A stretch of 64,000 nucleotides of DNA, taken from NCBI RefSeq assembly GCF_004006295.1, contig NZ_CP026095.1, forward strand, positions 3,210,001-3,274,000. The letters are read 5' to 3'. The number at the start of each line of letters is the position of its first letter. Positions within the stretch are counted from its first letter, which is position 1. This DNA is from Peribacillus asahii (GTDB lineage Bacteria > Bacillota > Bacilli > Bacillales > DSM-1321). The notes below the pieces were generated by a model, which ran no database searches, was not told the DNA's origin, and saw only the letters and a list, made by a program, of their open reading frames with translations. The position numbers were made by a program, and so were the translations under genes. This document shows, one piece after another, positions 35,854-43,948 of the stretch.

Positions 35854-36375
35854 TCATTCTTCGTATCTGTTTGCAAAGTCAGATAAAGCAAGAGTGACTA
35901 ACGCTGCCTTGTCTATCCAAGTTCTCTGCGCTAACTTGTCAATTTTATTGAGCACACTTGCATCAACTTGGAGTGTCACTCGCCTCCAATTCTCGCGTGG
36001 CAGCTCCATTACACGTTCATGAAGCGCAGGTGAATAAGGAGTTGCGTTTGCTAAATATTCTCTTAAAATCTCTTGTATAGCCGCTACTTGTTCCGATGTA
36101 AATACCGCAGGAGCGACCTGTTCTTTAGTAGGTTGTGCGGAAGGTAAAGTCTCAGTTTCTTCTTCACGAGGTTTTCCTAATAGTAACTCATCATTCGGCG
36201 CTTGACCTTCTCCTGTATATCGCCATTTACCTATGGATTTGTCAAAGCTGTACCCCGCATCTTTTAATAACACTCTAATTCTTTTTTCTCCAAACGGGAG
36301 CTTTTTCGCAGCAGTTTTTATGCGTTCTCCCTCTGTATTTAAGAATTCGATTAAGTCTCTATATGTACGAATCAT
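35854..36375 (-). CDS. Ribbon-helix-helix-like protein of the element
   Basis: A 173-residue protein. The N-terminal ~45 residues (MIRTYRDLIEFLNTEGERIK..., KRIRVLLKDAGYSFD) look like a small helical domain, the middle is a proline/glutamate-rich linker, and the last ~45 residues (RRVTLQVDASVLNKIDK, then ALVTLALSDFA) fit a ribbon-helix-helix DNA-binding fold. The ATG at 36375 is preferred to 36405 because AAAGGAGAGGGCAAC is in front of it. It could bind repeats in the element, such as the array at 37855, but that is inference. Confidence 0.6.
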   Translation of the reverse strand: MIRTYRDLIEFLNTEGERIKTAAKKLPFGEKRIRVLLKDAGYSFDKSIGKWRYTGEGQAPNDELLLGKPREEETETLPSAQPTKEQVAPAVFTSEQVAAIQEILREYLANATPYSPALHERVMELPRENWRRVTLQVDASVLNKIDKLAQRTWIDKAALVTLALSDFANRYEE

Positions 36376-36605
36376 GTTGCCCTCTCCTTTTAACGATGTA
36401 TACATATATATTTATAATCTCAATCAAACGTATTTTAAAAGGTAATTTAACCCAGTATTATCGTTAGCGTTTCGTTGCGTTCCACCTATTTCGCGTGTAT
36501 TTTTCGTTATTTTGTTCGTTAATAAAGGCGCTCTATTTTGCATCGAACGGGCAATGCTTCGCAAAAACAAAGTTAATTGCGTCAGAATGCGTTTCTCAAG
36601 CAAGT

Positions 36606-36905
36606 CTATTTCGCATAATCTTCGTATTTCACCCCCGTCACGGCTCGTCTCAAGTTTTCGCCTGGCTTTATGAATACGTCGACTTTTTCCAGAATCCTAA
36701 CCAGAGTATTATCGTGTGGGTTTCGCCCTGTTCTCGCAGCTCGACCGACTGGCTTCGCAGTCATAAATCCGATTAACTTCACCTCGTTGCCGTTTTTCAG
36801 CGTTTCGATTACCACTTTTTCCATTGAATCCAGCATTTTATTTACATTCTTTTGTGAAAATCCGCAATCTACTGCGATTGCTTTTACAAATGATTCCTTA
36901 TTCAT
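36606..36905 (-). CDS. HU/IHF-family DNA-bending protein
   Basis: A 99-residue HU-like protein: MNKESFVKAIAVDCGFSQK with the usual helical dimerisation half, then IGFMTAKPVGRAARTGRNP and VFIKPGENLRRAV forming the DNA-binding arm. Sequence is diverged from the chromosomal HBsu type, as in phage and element-borne copies. AAGGAGGAATCGG precedes the ATG. It may assist integrase complexes at the ends of the element. Confidence 0.85.
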   Translation of the reverse strand: MNKESFVKAIAVDCGFSQKNVNKMLDSMEKVVIETLKNGNEVKLIGFMTAKPVGRAARTGRNPHDNTLVRILEKVDVFIKPGENLRRAVTGVKYEDYAK

Positions 36906-36965
36906 TCCGATTCCTCCTTAAATTAAAAAGAGCGCGACAGCTCCGAAAAGCCATCCTGCGTCATA

Positions 36966-37207
36966 TTAAGCACCTCTTCGACCTGTATCCTCGATTTCTT
37001 TTACTAAATAATTCATTATCTTTTCCATCTGTCTATGGTCAATTTCTCCGCCTTCATTGTTGATTGCAAAGTTATTCGTTAAGCTGATTATAAGCTTGCT
37101 AGTTCTTGGCTTAACCGATGCCTGGCTTCGGTACTTTAAAACAACTGACTCTAAAAGCGAGAAACCTGACTGCCCTTGCGTGTGATAACATTTGTTTTTT
37201 CGTTCAT
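36966..37207 (-). pseudogene. Frameshifted small gene
   Basis: GAAGGAGTGACGGAA precedes ATG at 37207, but the frame ends after 18 codons (MNEKTNVITRKGSQVSRF). In the next frame a protein-like stretch continues without stop: LLESVVLKYRSQASVKPRTS, ..., EGGEIDHRQMEKIMNYLVKE, ending at 36966. The total length is not a multiple of three, as expected for one small indel in a gene of about 80 codons. Family not recognised. Confidence 0.45.
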
Positions 37208-37339
37208 TTCCGTCACTCCTTCGTTAAATTTGTGTAAATAAAAAGGAGGCCAGCTGTTGTAGCTTGCCCCTAATTCGAAGGTATTTCGTTGTGCTCCTCG
37301 TTACCAATTGTGTGATAAATATCGGGTCCTCAAATCAAC

Positions 37340-37705
37340 TTAAATTAATGATTTAATATAAGTTTCTATTCTTCGCCTAGTAGAATTTTTACTCGGATTG
37401 AGATTAATATAACCACTATCTTCAAAGTTACCTTTTGAAAATTTATTATCACTTCTTACGTTTACAACCATGTGCAAAAACCCCCTGTTTATCGCTTCTA
37501 TTTCCGCCTTTTCAGTCAACTTTTTTTGAAGTGATCTTCCTCGAAAGTCTGGATGAATCAAAAAAGAACTTATTACAGCACATTTGGCCAATGCAGCCGT
37601 GTCTAATTGAGCTTTTCGGGGTAACATGTTCGGTTGAACTCCTTCAAAGTGCACTAAATAATATCCAAACAACTGACCGTCATTAAATACGCCATAACAC
37701 ACCAC
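37340..37705 (-). CDS. Short GNAT acetyltransferase (possibly truncated)
   Basis: A 121-residue protein with the acetyl-CoA binding core FLIHPDFRGRSLQKKLTEKA, preceded by a strand pair (GVFNDGQLFGYYLVHF). The GTG start at 37705 is behind AAGGGG, and a stop codon lies just upstream in frame, so the N-terminal ~25 residues usual for GNATs are missing. Either a short variant or a decaying cargo gene. Substrate unknown. Confidence 0.6.
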   Translation of the reverse strand: MVCYGVFNDGQLFGYYLVHFEGVQPNMLPRKAQLDTAALAKCAVISSFLIHPDFRGRSLQKKLTEKAEIEAINRGFLHMVVNVRSDNKFSKGNFEDSGYINLNPSKNSTRRRIETYIKSLI

Positions 37706-37854
37706 GTTTTTACCCCTTCAATAATATTTACGTGAAAAATACCCCAAGCTCGGAATCCTATTTTTCCGAAAACCTCCCAAAAGCCTTATATGACGCGGAA
37801 AAACAGTTGAAAATTTTTTTATTCTACACTTATTAGTTACGCTCGCTGTAATTC

Positions 37855-38180
37855 GTTTTGGGACAAATCAGTGAAAATAATTCCGCCTCACCTAAGGTAT
37901 CCGCCTGCCACCTCCGTTTCTGGTTCACTTTAGCGAAACTTTTTAGCCTTCACCTATAGTACCCACCGCACCTCTCCGTTTTGGGACATTTCAGCAAAAC
38001 TTTTTCGCCTCACCTAAGATATCCGCTCGAAATCCTCGCAATTGGTTCACTTCCGTAAAATTTTTTTCGCCCGGTACTATATCATAAGGACAACCTCTTA
38101 TTTTCGAACACGTTTACGAAATTTTTTTCGCCGCTACAATACAATAGGCGCGTCTTTTCATTTTCGGACACTTTTGTACA
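37855..38180. repeat. Array of about 5.5 diverged ~61-bp tandem repeats
   Basis: Units start near 37855, 37917, 37979, 38040, 38101 and 38161 with spacing 60-62 bp. Each begins TTTT-GGaCA or TTtt-GGTTCA, continues TTtcaGcaAAAcTTTTTTCGCC, and the first three also share CACCTAaGaTATCCgC. Some columns are highly conserved, the rest are eroded. No open frame follows the repeat. A-runs followed by T-runs recur once per unit, which may bend the DNA. It lies between the GNAT and DUF3231 genes. Confidence 0.8.
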
Positions 38181-38289
38181 AAAACATTACAAACAAATGT
38201 TCTATAAACTACACATTTTCCTGTTTTCGTTTTTTATTTTTAAAAAATGGGTAAATTATTAAATACATTGAGGCAGATGGAGGGTCATG

Positions 38290-39285
38290 ATGAAAATACA
38301 ATTAAATGCTTCAGAAATTGCAAATCTCTGGACAACGTATATGAATAATTTAATGTATATTTTTTCTATACCTTATTACATGAAAAAATGTGAGGATGAA
38401 GAGATTTGTTCCATTATAGAATTAACATTAGAAATTTCGCAGGAGATTGTTGTCAATGTAGAAGAAATATTAAAACAAGAAAACTTTCCTTTACCATTAG
38501 GATTTACTGAAGAAGATGTAGATTTAAATGCCCCTCGGTTATATTCCGATCAATTTGCTCTTATTCAATATAATGCTTTAGCTGAGAATGGATTAGAGTT
38601 TTACGGTCTTTCGTTAGTGAATTCAACTCGAGTGGATGTCCGTGACTTTTTTACTCATTGTGTTTCTTTAACTACAAAACTTTATAATCAAAGTAAAGAT
38701 TTATTGGTAAAAAGAGGATTGGCAAATTCTGCACCAACTATTCCTATACCCGAAAAAGCAGATTTTGTACATCAACAAGGATTTTTAACGGGCTGGTTTG
38801 GCGATAGAAGACCTTTAAATGCGATTGAAATCAATCAATTAGTTTTTAATATTAGAGGGGGAGCTTTGGCAGGAGCAAAGCTCATGTCGTACAGTCAAAT
38901 AGCAAAATCAAAAGACCTTCGTGAATTTTTTATTAGAGGAAAGGAAATGTGTGATAAACACATTGAGGTATTTACATCATTACTAAGAGAAGATGATTTG
39001 CCTTCCCTAACAACTTACGAATCTGAAGTAACGAACTCAACCATACCCCCTTTTAGCGATAAAATGATGATGTTTTTCATTATGACAATAGGTGCTGTGT
39101 TCATAAGCAAGTACGGCTCTGCAATAGGTTTATGTAACAGACGAGATATTGGGCTACATTTTACACGTTTATTGGCGGAAACAGCCAAATATTTAGAAGA
39201 TGCTGCTAATATTATGATAAAAAATGGGTGGATGGAGCAACCTCCTCAAGCTACAGCTCGAAAAGCTTTAGGAGAAAACAGATAG
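38290..39285 (+). CDS. DUF3231 family protein (two domains)
   Basis: A 331-residue protein built of two DUF3231 units (about 1-165 and 170-331), each starting with a NEINQL/ASEIANLW-like helix and running through a four-helix, ferritin-like pattern; LVNSTRVDVRDFF and SYSQIAKSKDLREFF are the corresponding central helices. GGAGGG is 5 bases before the ATG at 38290 (an overlapping ATG is at 38287). It is transcribed against most element genes and is more AT-rich, so it is probably cargo. A single-domain relative is at 9662-10204. Function unknown. Confidence 0.8.
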   Translation: MKIQLNASEIANLWTTYMNNLMYIFSIPYYMKKCEDEEICSIIELTLEISQEIVVNVEEILKQENFPLPLGFTEEDVDLNAPRLYSDQFALIQYNALAENGLEFYGLSLVNSTRVDVRDFFTHCVSLTTKLYNQSKDLLVKRGLANSAPTIPIPEKADFVHQQGFLTGWFGDRRPLNAIEINQLVFNIRGGALAGAKLMSYSQIAKSKDLREFFIRGKEMCDKHIEVFTSLLREDDLPSLTTYESEVTNSTIPPFSDKMMMFFIMTIGAVFISKYGSAIGLCNRRDIGLHFTRLLAETAKYLEDAANIMIKNGWMEQPPQATARKALGENR

Positions 39286-39320
39286 AAAGAAGTCTGCATT
39301 TGTTGAACTAACGGGTAGCT

Positions 39321-40079
39321 TTAGTAAAAAGATAAATCCTGAGTTGGCATTTTATGATGGAAACTCTTAACGTTGTAAATCCGCAATTTCGACGAGTAAA
39401 AGGACGGCCAATGACGGTCGCCCTTTTTTGTTACCCTATTTTTATTCGAACACCTTCCAGCTTCCTTAAATGGCTCAGGCACTCTCATTGTCCTCATGAA
39501 GTCCGCAATACTTGCCGCCTGGATTATAGGAAACTTAGAACTACTAACCGCATACCTCGTTTGCGTTAGGATTAACACCGCTGGAAACACTTTACGCACC
39601 TTCGGCTGCCATGCTTCACACTGAATTAAACCCGAATCATATAACGCCTCATATCTTGCAATCTTATCCGCCATGACTTTTTCGGAGTACGTTGACCTTT
39701 GGATTTCCAAAAATAACGGACTGCCCTTGAATATTATGAAACAATCGGCCTCAGCTAATCCCTTTTCATACTTCGGCTCAACAACGAAATGGCTCGGCTT
39801 GGCATACTGGCATAATTCGAGATAAGCGTCAGCTATCGCCAGGAAATGAGGAACCTTCGCGCTGTCTTTCTTAATACTGCCATCCGACGGAAAGTATAAG
39901 TAAGGTTGATAGTTTGCGGATCGGTCAATTAGTCCTTGACGATATAACCGTAGCAAAGTAGAATTTGCCGCCGTTATCGGATTTTTAACATTAGCAAAGT
40001 GAAGGCTTGCGATTTGGTCGCGAGTAAGCACACGGAAACATGCAAGGTCAGCTATAATAGCACGGTCACGCTCTTTCAT
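39321..40079 (-). CDS. Replication-relaxation family protein
   Basis: A 252-residue protein of the Replic_Relax type found on Bacillus plasmids and islands and linked to DNA relaxation or replication. A winged-helix start (RDRAIIADLACFRVLTRDQIA) is followed by a nuclease-like core with ADCFIIFKGSPLFLEIQ and KIARYEALYDSG. The start overlaps the FtsK-like stop by 4 bp (ATGA). The last ~45 residues cross a hairpin at 39397-39426 that looks like a terminator, so the natural stop may have been lost. Likely nicking or initiation partner of the FtsK-like pump. Confidence 0.7.
   Translation of the reverse strand: MKERDRAIIADLACFRVLTRDQIASLHFANVKNPITAANSTLLRLYRQGLIDRSANYQPYLYFPSDGSIKKDSAKVPHFLAIADAYLELCQYAKPSHFVVEPKYEKGLAEADCFIIFKGSPLFLEIQRSTYSEKVMADKIARYEALYDSGLIQCEAWQPKVRKVFPAVLILTQTRYAVSSSKFPIIQAASIADFMRTMRVPEPFKEAGRCSNKNRVTKKGDRHWPSFYSSKLRIYNVKSFHHKMPTQDLSFY
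39397..39426 (-). terminator. Hairpin inside the 3' end of the relaxation gene
   Basis: AAAAGGaCGgCC and GGtCGcCCTTTT pair around AATGA with T/A-runs, overlapping the last codons of the gene ending at 39321. Confidence 0.45.
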
Positions 40080-41209
40080 TGCGATGCCTCCTCGTCTAAC
40101 AATCCGAATGTGAACTCTTTGGCAGGATACGAAACTGATTTCGTATTTGCTAGCTGTATTTCCTCGTTCGGTACGACGTCATACCGTTTAAAGGGCTGTA
40201 GCAATCGCTTAGCCCCGTTATACTCTAACCACGGCGCCTGCACTTCCTCCGGCTTATCTAATACGTAAATCATACGTCCCTTCTCGCTTGGCTTGATTAG
40301 CTCAGCACCAGGCACACCGGCCACCTTTGCGTTAATTTTATCGCTCTGTCTGCCACTTATCCTCACAGTTAAGTTATTTTTGAGGCGTCCTTGTAGGATG
40401 GTTGCGTCAGGTCGCTGCATTGATAAGATAAGTAGAACGCCGAGGCTCCGACCAATGCTCGAAATGTCCTCGATTATCGCCATACAATCCTTTTCCTGCC
40501 GCAGTAATGCCACTTCATCTATTGCGACAACAAACCATGGCAACGGCTCTGACAGCTCTGAAAAGTGTGTAACTTCGTGCTTGTCGAGTAGGTTGCCGCG
40601 TCTTTGCATCTCTGCCTTGACTCGTTTTAACGCAAGCGATAAACTCGCAGGCTCAACATGTACGCTGTCAACATGAGAATGATTACGGAACAAACGGAAC
40701 TCGCTCCTCTTTAAATCCCCCAAAATATATCGAATAGATTCAGGCTTCATTGTTAGCATTTGCGTAGTTAGTACGGCTCTAAGTAACGATGATTTGCCCA
40801 ATCCTGTGAAACCACTTAGTAACGCATGGGGATTCTTCGCCATATCAAAGGCGATTAGCTCACCGTGCCTATTGCTTCTAACTATGAAAGGCAAGCTCAT
40901 ACCCGCAACAATTGGCTTCCAATCCCTTAGGCTATACTTAACTAGCTTCGGCAAGCCCTTACGATAAACTGTCAGCGTCAAGCGTTTGGAATCGCCTTCT
41001 ATTTCAATATTTTCGCTAGATAGAACTTGTTTAAATACGTATATTTTATCGAGTAAGATTTCGGGATTGGTGCCGGTTGGAATGGTAAAAGAATAGCGAG
41101 TTTCATTAGTGGAGATAGATACGGAATGAATACGAGGTATTTTATCTGTGATTAATCGAAAGACATAAACAAACTGCTTACGTGCTTTATATTGCGCGAA
41201 TAAACTCAT
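40076..41209 (-). CDS. FtsK/SpoIIIE-like DNA translocase of the element
   Basis: A 377-residue ATPase. An N-terminal ~130-residue region precedes the FtsK/SpoIIIE motor with Walker A LLSGFTGLGKSSLLR, Walker B WFVVAIDEVALL and SMQRPDATILQGRLKNN. There are no membrane segments or gamma domain. Such pumps act as coupling or DNA-moving proteins in small elements. ATG at 41209 follows AGGGGC; an in-frame TTG at 41242 is less likely. It is coupled to the replication-relaxation gene downstream. Confidence 0.82.
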   Translation of the reverse strand: MSLFAQYKARKQFVYVFRLITDKIPRIHSVSISTNETRYSFTIPTGTNPEILLDKIYVFKQVLSSENIEIEGDSKRLTLTVYRKGLPKLVKYSLRDWKPIVAGMSLPFIVRSNRHGELIAFDMAKNPHALLSGFTGLGKSSLLRAVLTTQMLTMKPESIRYILGDLKRSEFRLFRNHSHVDSVHVEPASLSLALKRVKAEMQRRGNLLDKHEVTHFSELSEPLPWFVVAIDEVALLRQEKDCMAIIEDISSIGRSLGVLLILSMQRPDATILQGRLKNNLTVRISGRQSDKINAKVAGVPGAELIKPSEKGRMIYVLDKPEEVQAPWLEYNGAKRLLQPFKRYDVVPNEEIQLANTKSVSYPAKEFTFGLLDEEASQ

Positions 41210-41358
41210 AGGAATGCCCCTATTCCCGTTGATAAAAACCAAACGATTGCCCTTGCGGTAATGCTAAATGAGTAGCTACTTGATAAATACTTATGTAGGT
41301 ACTACTGTAAAATTGCCTGTCCGTAATAAATATTTGCCAAAATGGCAAAAAGGACGCT

Positions 41359-41571
41359 CTATTCTTGCGCCCCTTCTATTCGATAAAATATTTCGTTTAC
41401 TGGTCGCTCAACTTTTTCGCTAATCTGCAGAGCGACTTCAAGCGTTGGCTGCCGTGCTTCCTTCTCGTAGCGATTATATTGGTAAACGCTTAGACCGAGA
41501 AACTCCGCGAACTCTGTTTGATTCATACGGTATTCATGGCGCAGTGCTTTTAGCCGATTTCTTATAGGCAT
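41359..41571 (-). CDS. Xre-family transcriptional regulator
   Basis: A 70-residue single HTH_3 domain: RLKALRHEYRMNQTEFAEFL, then YQYNRYEKEARQPTLE, the classical Cro/CI helix-turn-helix. ATG at 41571 follows GAGGTGACGGAC. It lies between the FtsK-like operon and the divergent nuclease gene, the place of an element repressor. AGTAGCTACT and the similar AGTAGTACCTAC near 41275-41310 are candidate operators ahead of the FtsK-like gene. Confidence 0.8.
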   Translation of the reverse strand: MPIRNRLKALRHEYRMNQTEFAEFLGLSVYQYNRYEKEARQPTLEVALQISEKVERPVNEIFYRIEGAQE

Positions 41572-41634
41572 GTCCGTCACCTCGTAAAACCATTTCGACA
41601 TAATCCGTTACTTTTCCTTTTTGGAGGAAACTAT

Positions 41635-42045
41635 ATGTTAAATTATGTATTGTTTTTCGCTATACTTGCCGGTCCGATTGCGTTATATATAAAAGTTAGA
41701 CCGTTGCTGGCGCCGGTTGAGGTTATCGACGATCAACGAGCTAAATGCGAAAGTCCGATTGAATTAAGACTATATATTGCGCTGGTAAACAACGGTTATG
41801 AGGTAAAAACGCAAACGCCGTGTGGCCCCTACAGGATAGATATAACGCTTCCTGCATACCGTATAGCCATAGAATGTGATGGCCGCGCCTTTCATAGTTC
41901 GCCGAAACAAAGAGCTCATGACCGCAGGAAAAACGCTTATTTACGTAAGCATGGCTGGAAGGTGCTGCGTTTTAGTGGATCGAGAATAAATAGAAGGCTT
42001 AACGAGGTTATTACGAAGATTGATAAAGAGGCGCGAACCCCTTGA
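41635..42045 (+). CDS. DUF559/Vsr-like endonuclease with N-terminal membrane segment
   Basis: A 136-residue protein: one N-terminal hydrophobic helix (LFFAILAGPIALYI), then a PD-(D/E)XK-like fold with CESPIELRLYIAL, PYRIDITLP, IAIECDGRAFHSS and LRKHGWKVLRFSG, typical of DUF559/very-short-patch type nucleases. TTTGGAGGAAACTAT precedes the ATG. It is divergent from the Xre gene. It might process DNA at the membrane, for example during transfer, or act in defence; neither is shown. Confidence 0.72.
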   Translation: MLNYVLFFAILAGPIALYIKVRPLLAPVEVIDDQRAKCESPIELRLYIALVNNGYEVKTQTPCGPYRIDITLPAYRIAIECDGRAFHSSPKQRAHDRRKNAYLRKHGWKVLRFSGSRINRRLNEVITKIDKEARTP

Positions 42046-42197
42046 GTTCTGGAATACTATGAAAAACTTTTTCGACTTGATAAATATATGGAAATAATTT
42101 TTGAAATGTTTTTTTGATATGAGTAAGGTGCGAAGGCCAGGCGAGGGGATTTCGAAGGGGTATGCTTGGGGAAAATGCGCAAAAAGAAAGCCGGCTC

Positions 42198-42749
42198 CTA
42201 TTCAGCCGACTTCTTTGCCCTGATTAGCGTTGATTTCGAAATTCCTGTTAATGCTTCAACTTGTTTATATGAGTTCGTTTCTAACAGCTTCATTGCGTGT
42301 TCTAATTGTTTCTTGCCATACTTCTTTGGCCGTCCTTCTCGGAAGTCTTCACGTTGTTTAGCGATGGCTTTACCTTCTTGTGTCCGTTCCACAATCATAT
42401 CCCGTTCAAACTCAGCAAAGCCACTCATTATCGTAAAGATAAGGCGCCCAGTAGGCGTGTTCTCGATTAGCCCCATATTCAGTATATGAACCTTTACGCC
42501 CCGTTCAAATAGCTCTCTAACGATTTGTATGGCGTCACTCGCCGACCTTGCAAACCGATCCAGCTTTGTTACTACTAACGTGTCGCCTTGCTTTAGCTCC
42601 GATAATAGGGTTTGGAACTCCGGTCTATCTGCTTTCGTGCCTGTAAACTTTTCGCTATATATCTTCTTGCAGCCTTCCGATTCTAACGCCTGCAACTGTG
42701 ATTCTAAATCCTGCGAAACTGTTGACACCCTTGCATATCCGTATTTCAT
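42198..42749 (-). CDS. Serine recombinase (resolvase/invertase family)
   Basis: A 183-residue small serine recombinase. Catalytic Ser9 is in YARVSTVSQ, with supporting arginines in [13 protein letters not shown] and the [13 protein letters not shown] helix; a C-terminal helix-turn-helix follows ([13 protein letters not shown]). It cuts and rejoins DNA at res or inversion sites. The upstream 42770-42860 segment repeats TAAGTTATGA, a possible recombination site. A hairpin at 42181-42217 overlaps its last codons and may end transcription. Confidence 0.92.
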   Translation of the reverse strand: MKYGYARVSTVSQDLESQLQALESEGCKKIYSEKFTGTKADRPEFQTLLSELKQGDTLVVTKLDRFARSASDAIQIVRELFERGVKVHILNMGLIENTPTGRLIFTIMSGFAEFERDMIVERTQEGKAIAKQREDFREGRPKKYGKKQLEHAMKLLETNSYKQVEALTGISKSTLIRAKKSAE

Positions 42750-42894
42750 AAAACCGCCCCTTTTTCCGCCCTGACTTATGGAACTAAGTTATGAAACCTT
42801 TTGATACCTTGATAATAATACATCGCGAAAACGGTGTCAATACTTTTAAGTTATGACGCCGATACTAGCAATTAGTGTTTATAAAATTAGGTAT

Positions 42895-42924
42895 AAAAAA
42901 GACTGACTTTACAGTCAGTCTTTT
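42895..42924 (-). terminator. Intrinsic terminator
   Basis: AAAAGACTGACT / AGTCAGTCTTTT with a 4-base loop (TTAC), downstream of the 36-aa gene on the minus strand; symmetric, so it could also work on the plus strand. Confidence 0.75.
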
Positions 42925-43088
42925 CTATATAAACAGAAGGATAAAGTGAAAAATATTTGGAGGCAACGTATTTTATGCTGTAAGTAGGACAAGTGTTAAA
43001 GGTATTTGTTTAATTTAGAAAAAATACCTTTTATGAAGTTTTATAATTTATAAGATATGATACCGACAAGGGAAGATTCTAACTACTC

Positions 43089-43199
43089 CTATTTCTTTGA
43101 TTTCTTAAGACAAATAGTTACTATTGCCACAATTCCACCAAACAGTACCACAGGGAAAGCCCAAGTGTTGATGAAATAATCATAAATCCAACCTAACAT
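43089..43199 (-). CDS. 36-aa single-pass membrane peptide
   Basis: GAGGTGGG precedes ATG at 43199. The product starts MLGWIYDYFINTW and contains a hydrophobic helix (FPVVLFGGIVAIVTIC) with a basic end LKKSKK. Size, one helix, basic tail and a terminator about 165 bp downstream recall type I toxin peptides, but no antisense RNA was shown. Family not recognised. Confidence 0.55.
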   Translation of the reverse strand: MLGWIYDYFINTWAFPVVLFGGIVAIVTICLKKSKK

Positions 43200-43355
43200 A
43201 AACCCACCTCAGCACTTTTCATTTTCTTAGTATGAACGTTAATTAAAGAAACCTGTGCTGTTAGTTGAAAAAAACCATTCCATAAATGTTAAATTATGAT
43301 GTCGATTAGCCTTGCGATATATACTATTTCAGCAACAATCGGAACCCCTTGAGTT

Positions 43356-43907
43356 TTAGCGAGGGTCATCCGGTAGGCGCCTCGTGCAGATGCGGAGATA
43401 TGCGGAATCCATTACGTTATGTTACCTTTTTCAAAGCGTTTTAGGGCGTGCGTGGTGCAGGAAAATCGGAACCTTAAATCGGACATAATACGACATCTGC
43501 AGCGTGCCTCAAAGCTTGTTACACCAAGTATTTGCTCAATATTAACAAAGGTCGCGCGGTTACTTCCGATTTCCAGCGCTCGAAATGATTTAAGGACACG
43601 TCTCCCAGGAGCATCATGCACGTAATACGACCGATGTAGACCGATTGAAAAATGCAGTAAAAATTAAGCAATGTTAACCTGCGGAAATCCTTGCAAGCCC
43701 TTGTCTGCGTATACCTTAGTATGTATTCTAGTGATGTTTACTTTTCGCTAATATTCGTTATAGCCTTCCTCTTCCTCGTACAGCTCCGCTATTGTAGCCC
43801 CGTATAAGACCGTCTAATGACTTACGAAGTGTACCGGAATAACAGCCGCAAAGGTTACGTAATTGCTTACGTTTAGTTGCCTGGAACGTTACCTTAATAG
43901 CCTAATA
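43356..43907. other. Element stretch without a supported gene
   Basis: About 550 bp between the 14-bp repeat and the integrase terminator. Overlapping short frames on both strands near 43412-43625 lack ribosome binding sites and family features. It could hold an origin of transfer or decayed genes; I see no defined structure. Confidence 0.5.
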
Positions 43908-43938
43908 TAAAAATAACGCCACTCCGAAGAGTGACGCT
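43908..43938 (-). terminator. Terminator of the integrase gene
   Basis: GCGTCACTC-TTCG-GAGTGGCGT followed by TATTTTT on the minus strand, a tetraloop hairpin just past the integrase stop. Confidence 0.8.
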
Positions 43939-43948
43939 AATATGCGTG

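Larger units (their letters stand above)
42035..43355. repeat. 14-bp direct repeat flanking the serine recombinase cassette
   Basis: GAACCCCTTGAGTT occurs at 42035-42048 (end of the nuclease gene) and 43342-43355, bracketing the serine recombinase and the 36-aa gene. Confidence 0.45.

Noticed and set aside
37855..38180. CRISPR array
   Set aside because: The units are tandem copies of the same ~61-bp sequence with graded divergence, not short constant repeats with unique spacers, and there are no cas genes.
43412..43625. Two overlapping ~68-codon frames in the element
   Set aside because: On opposite strands of the same DNA, no ribosome binding sites, no recognisable domains.
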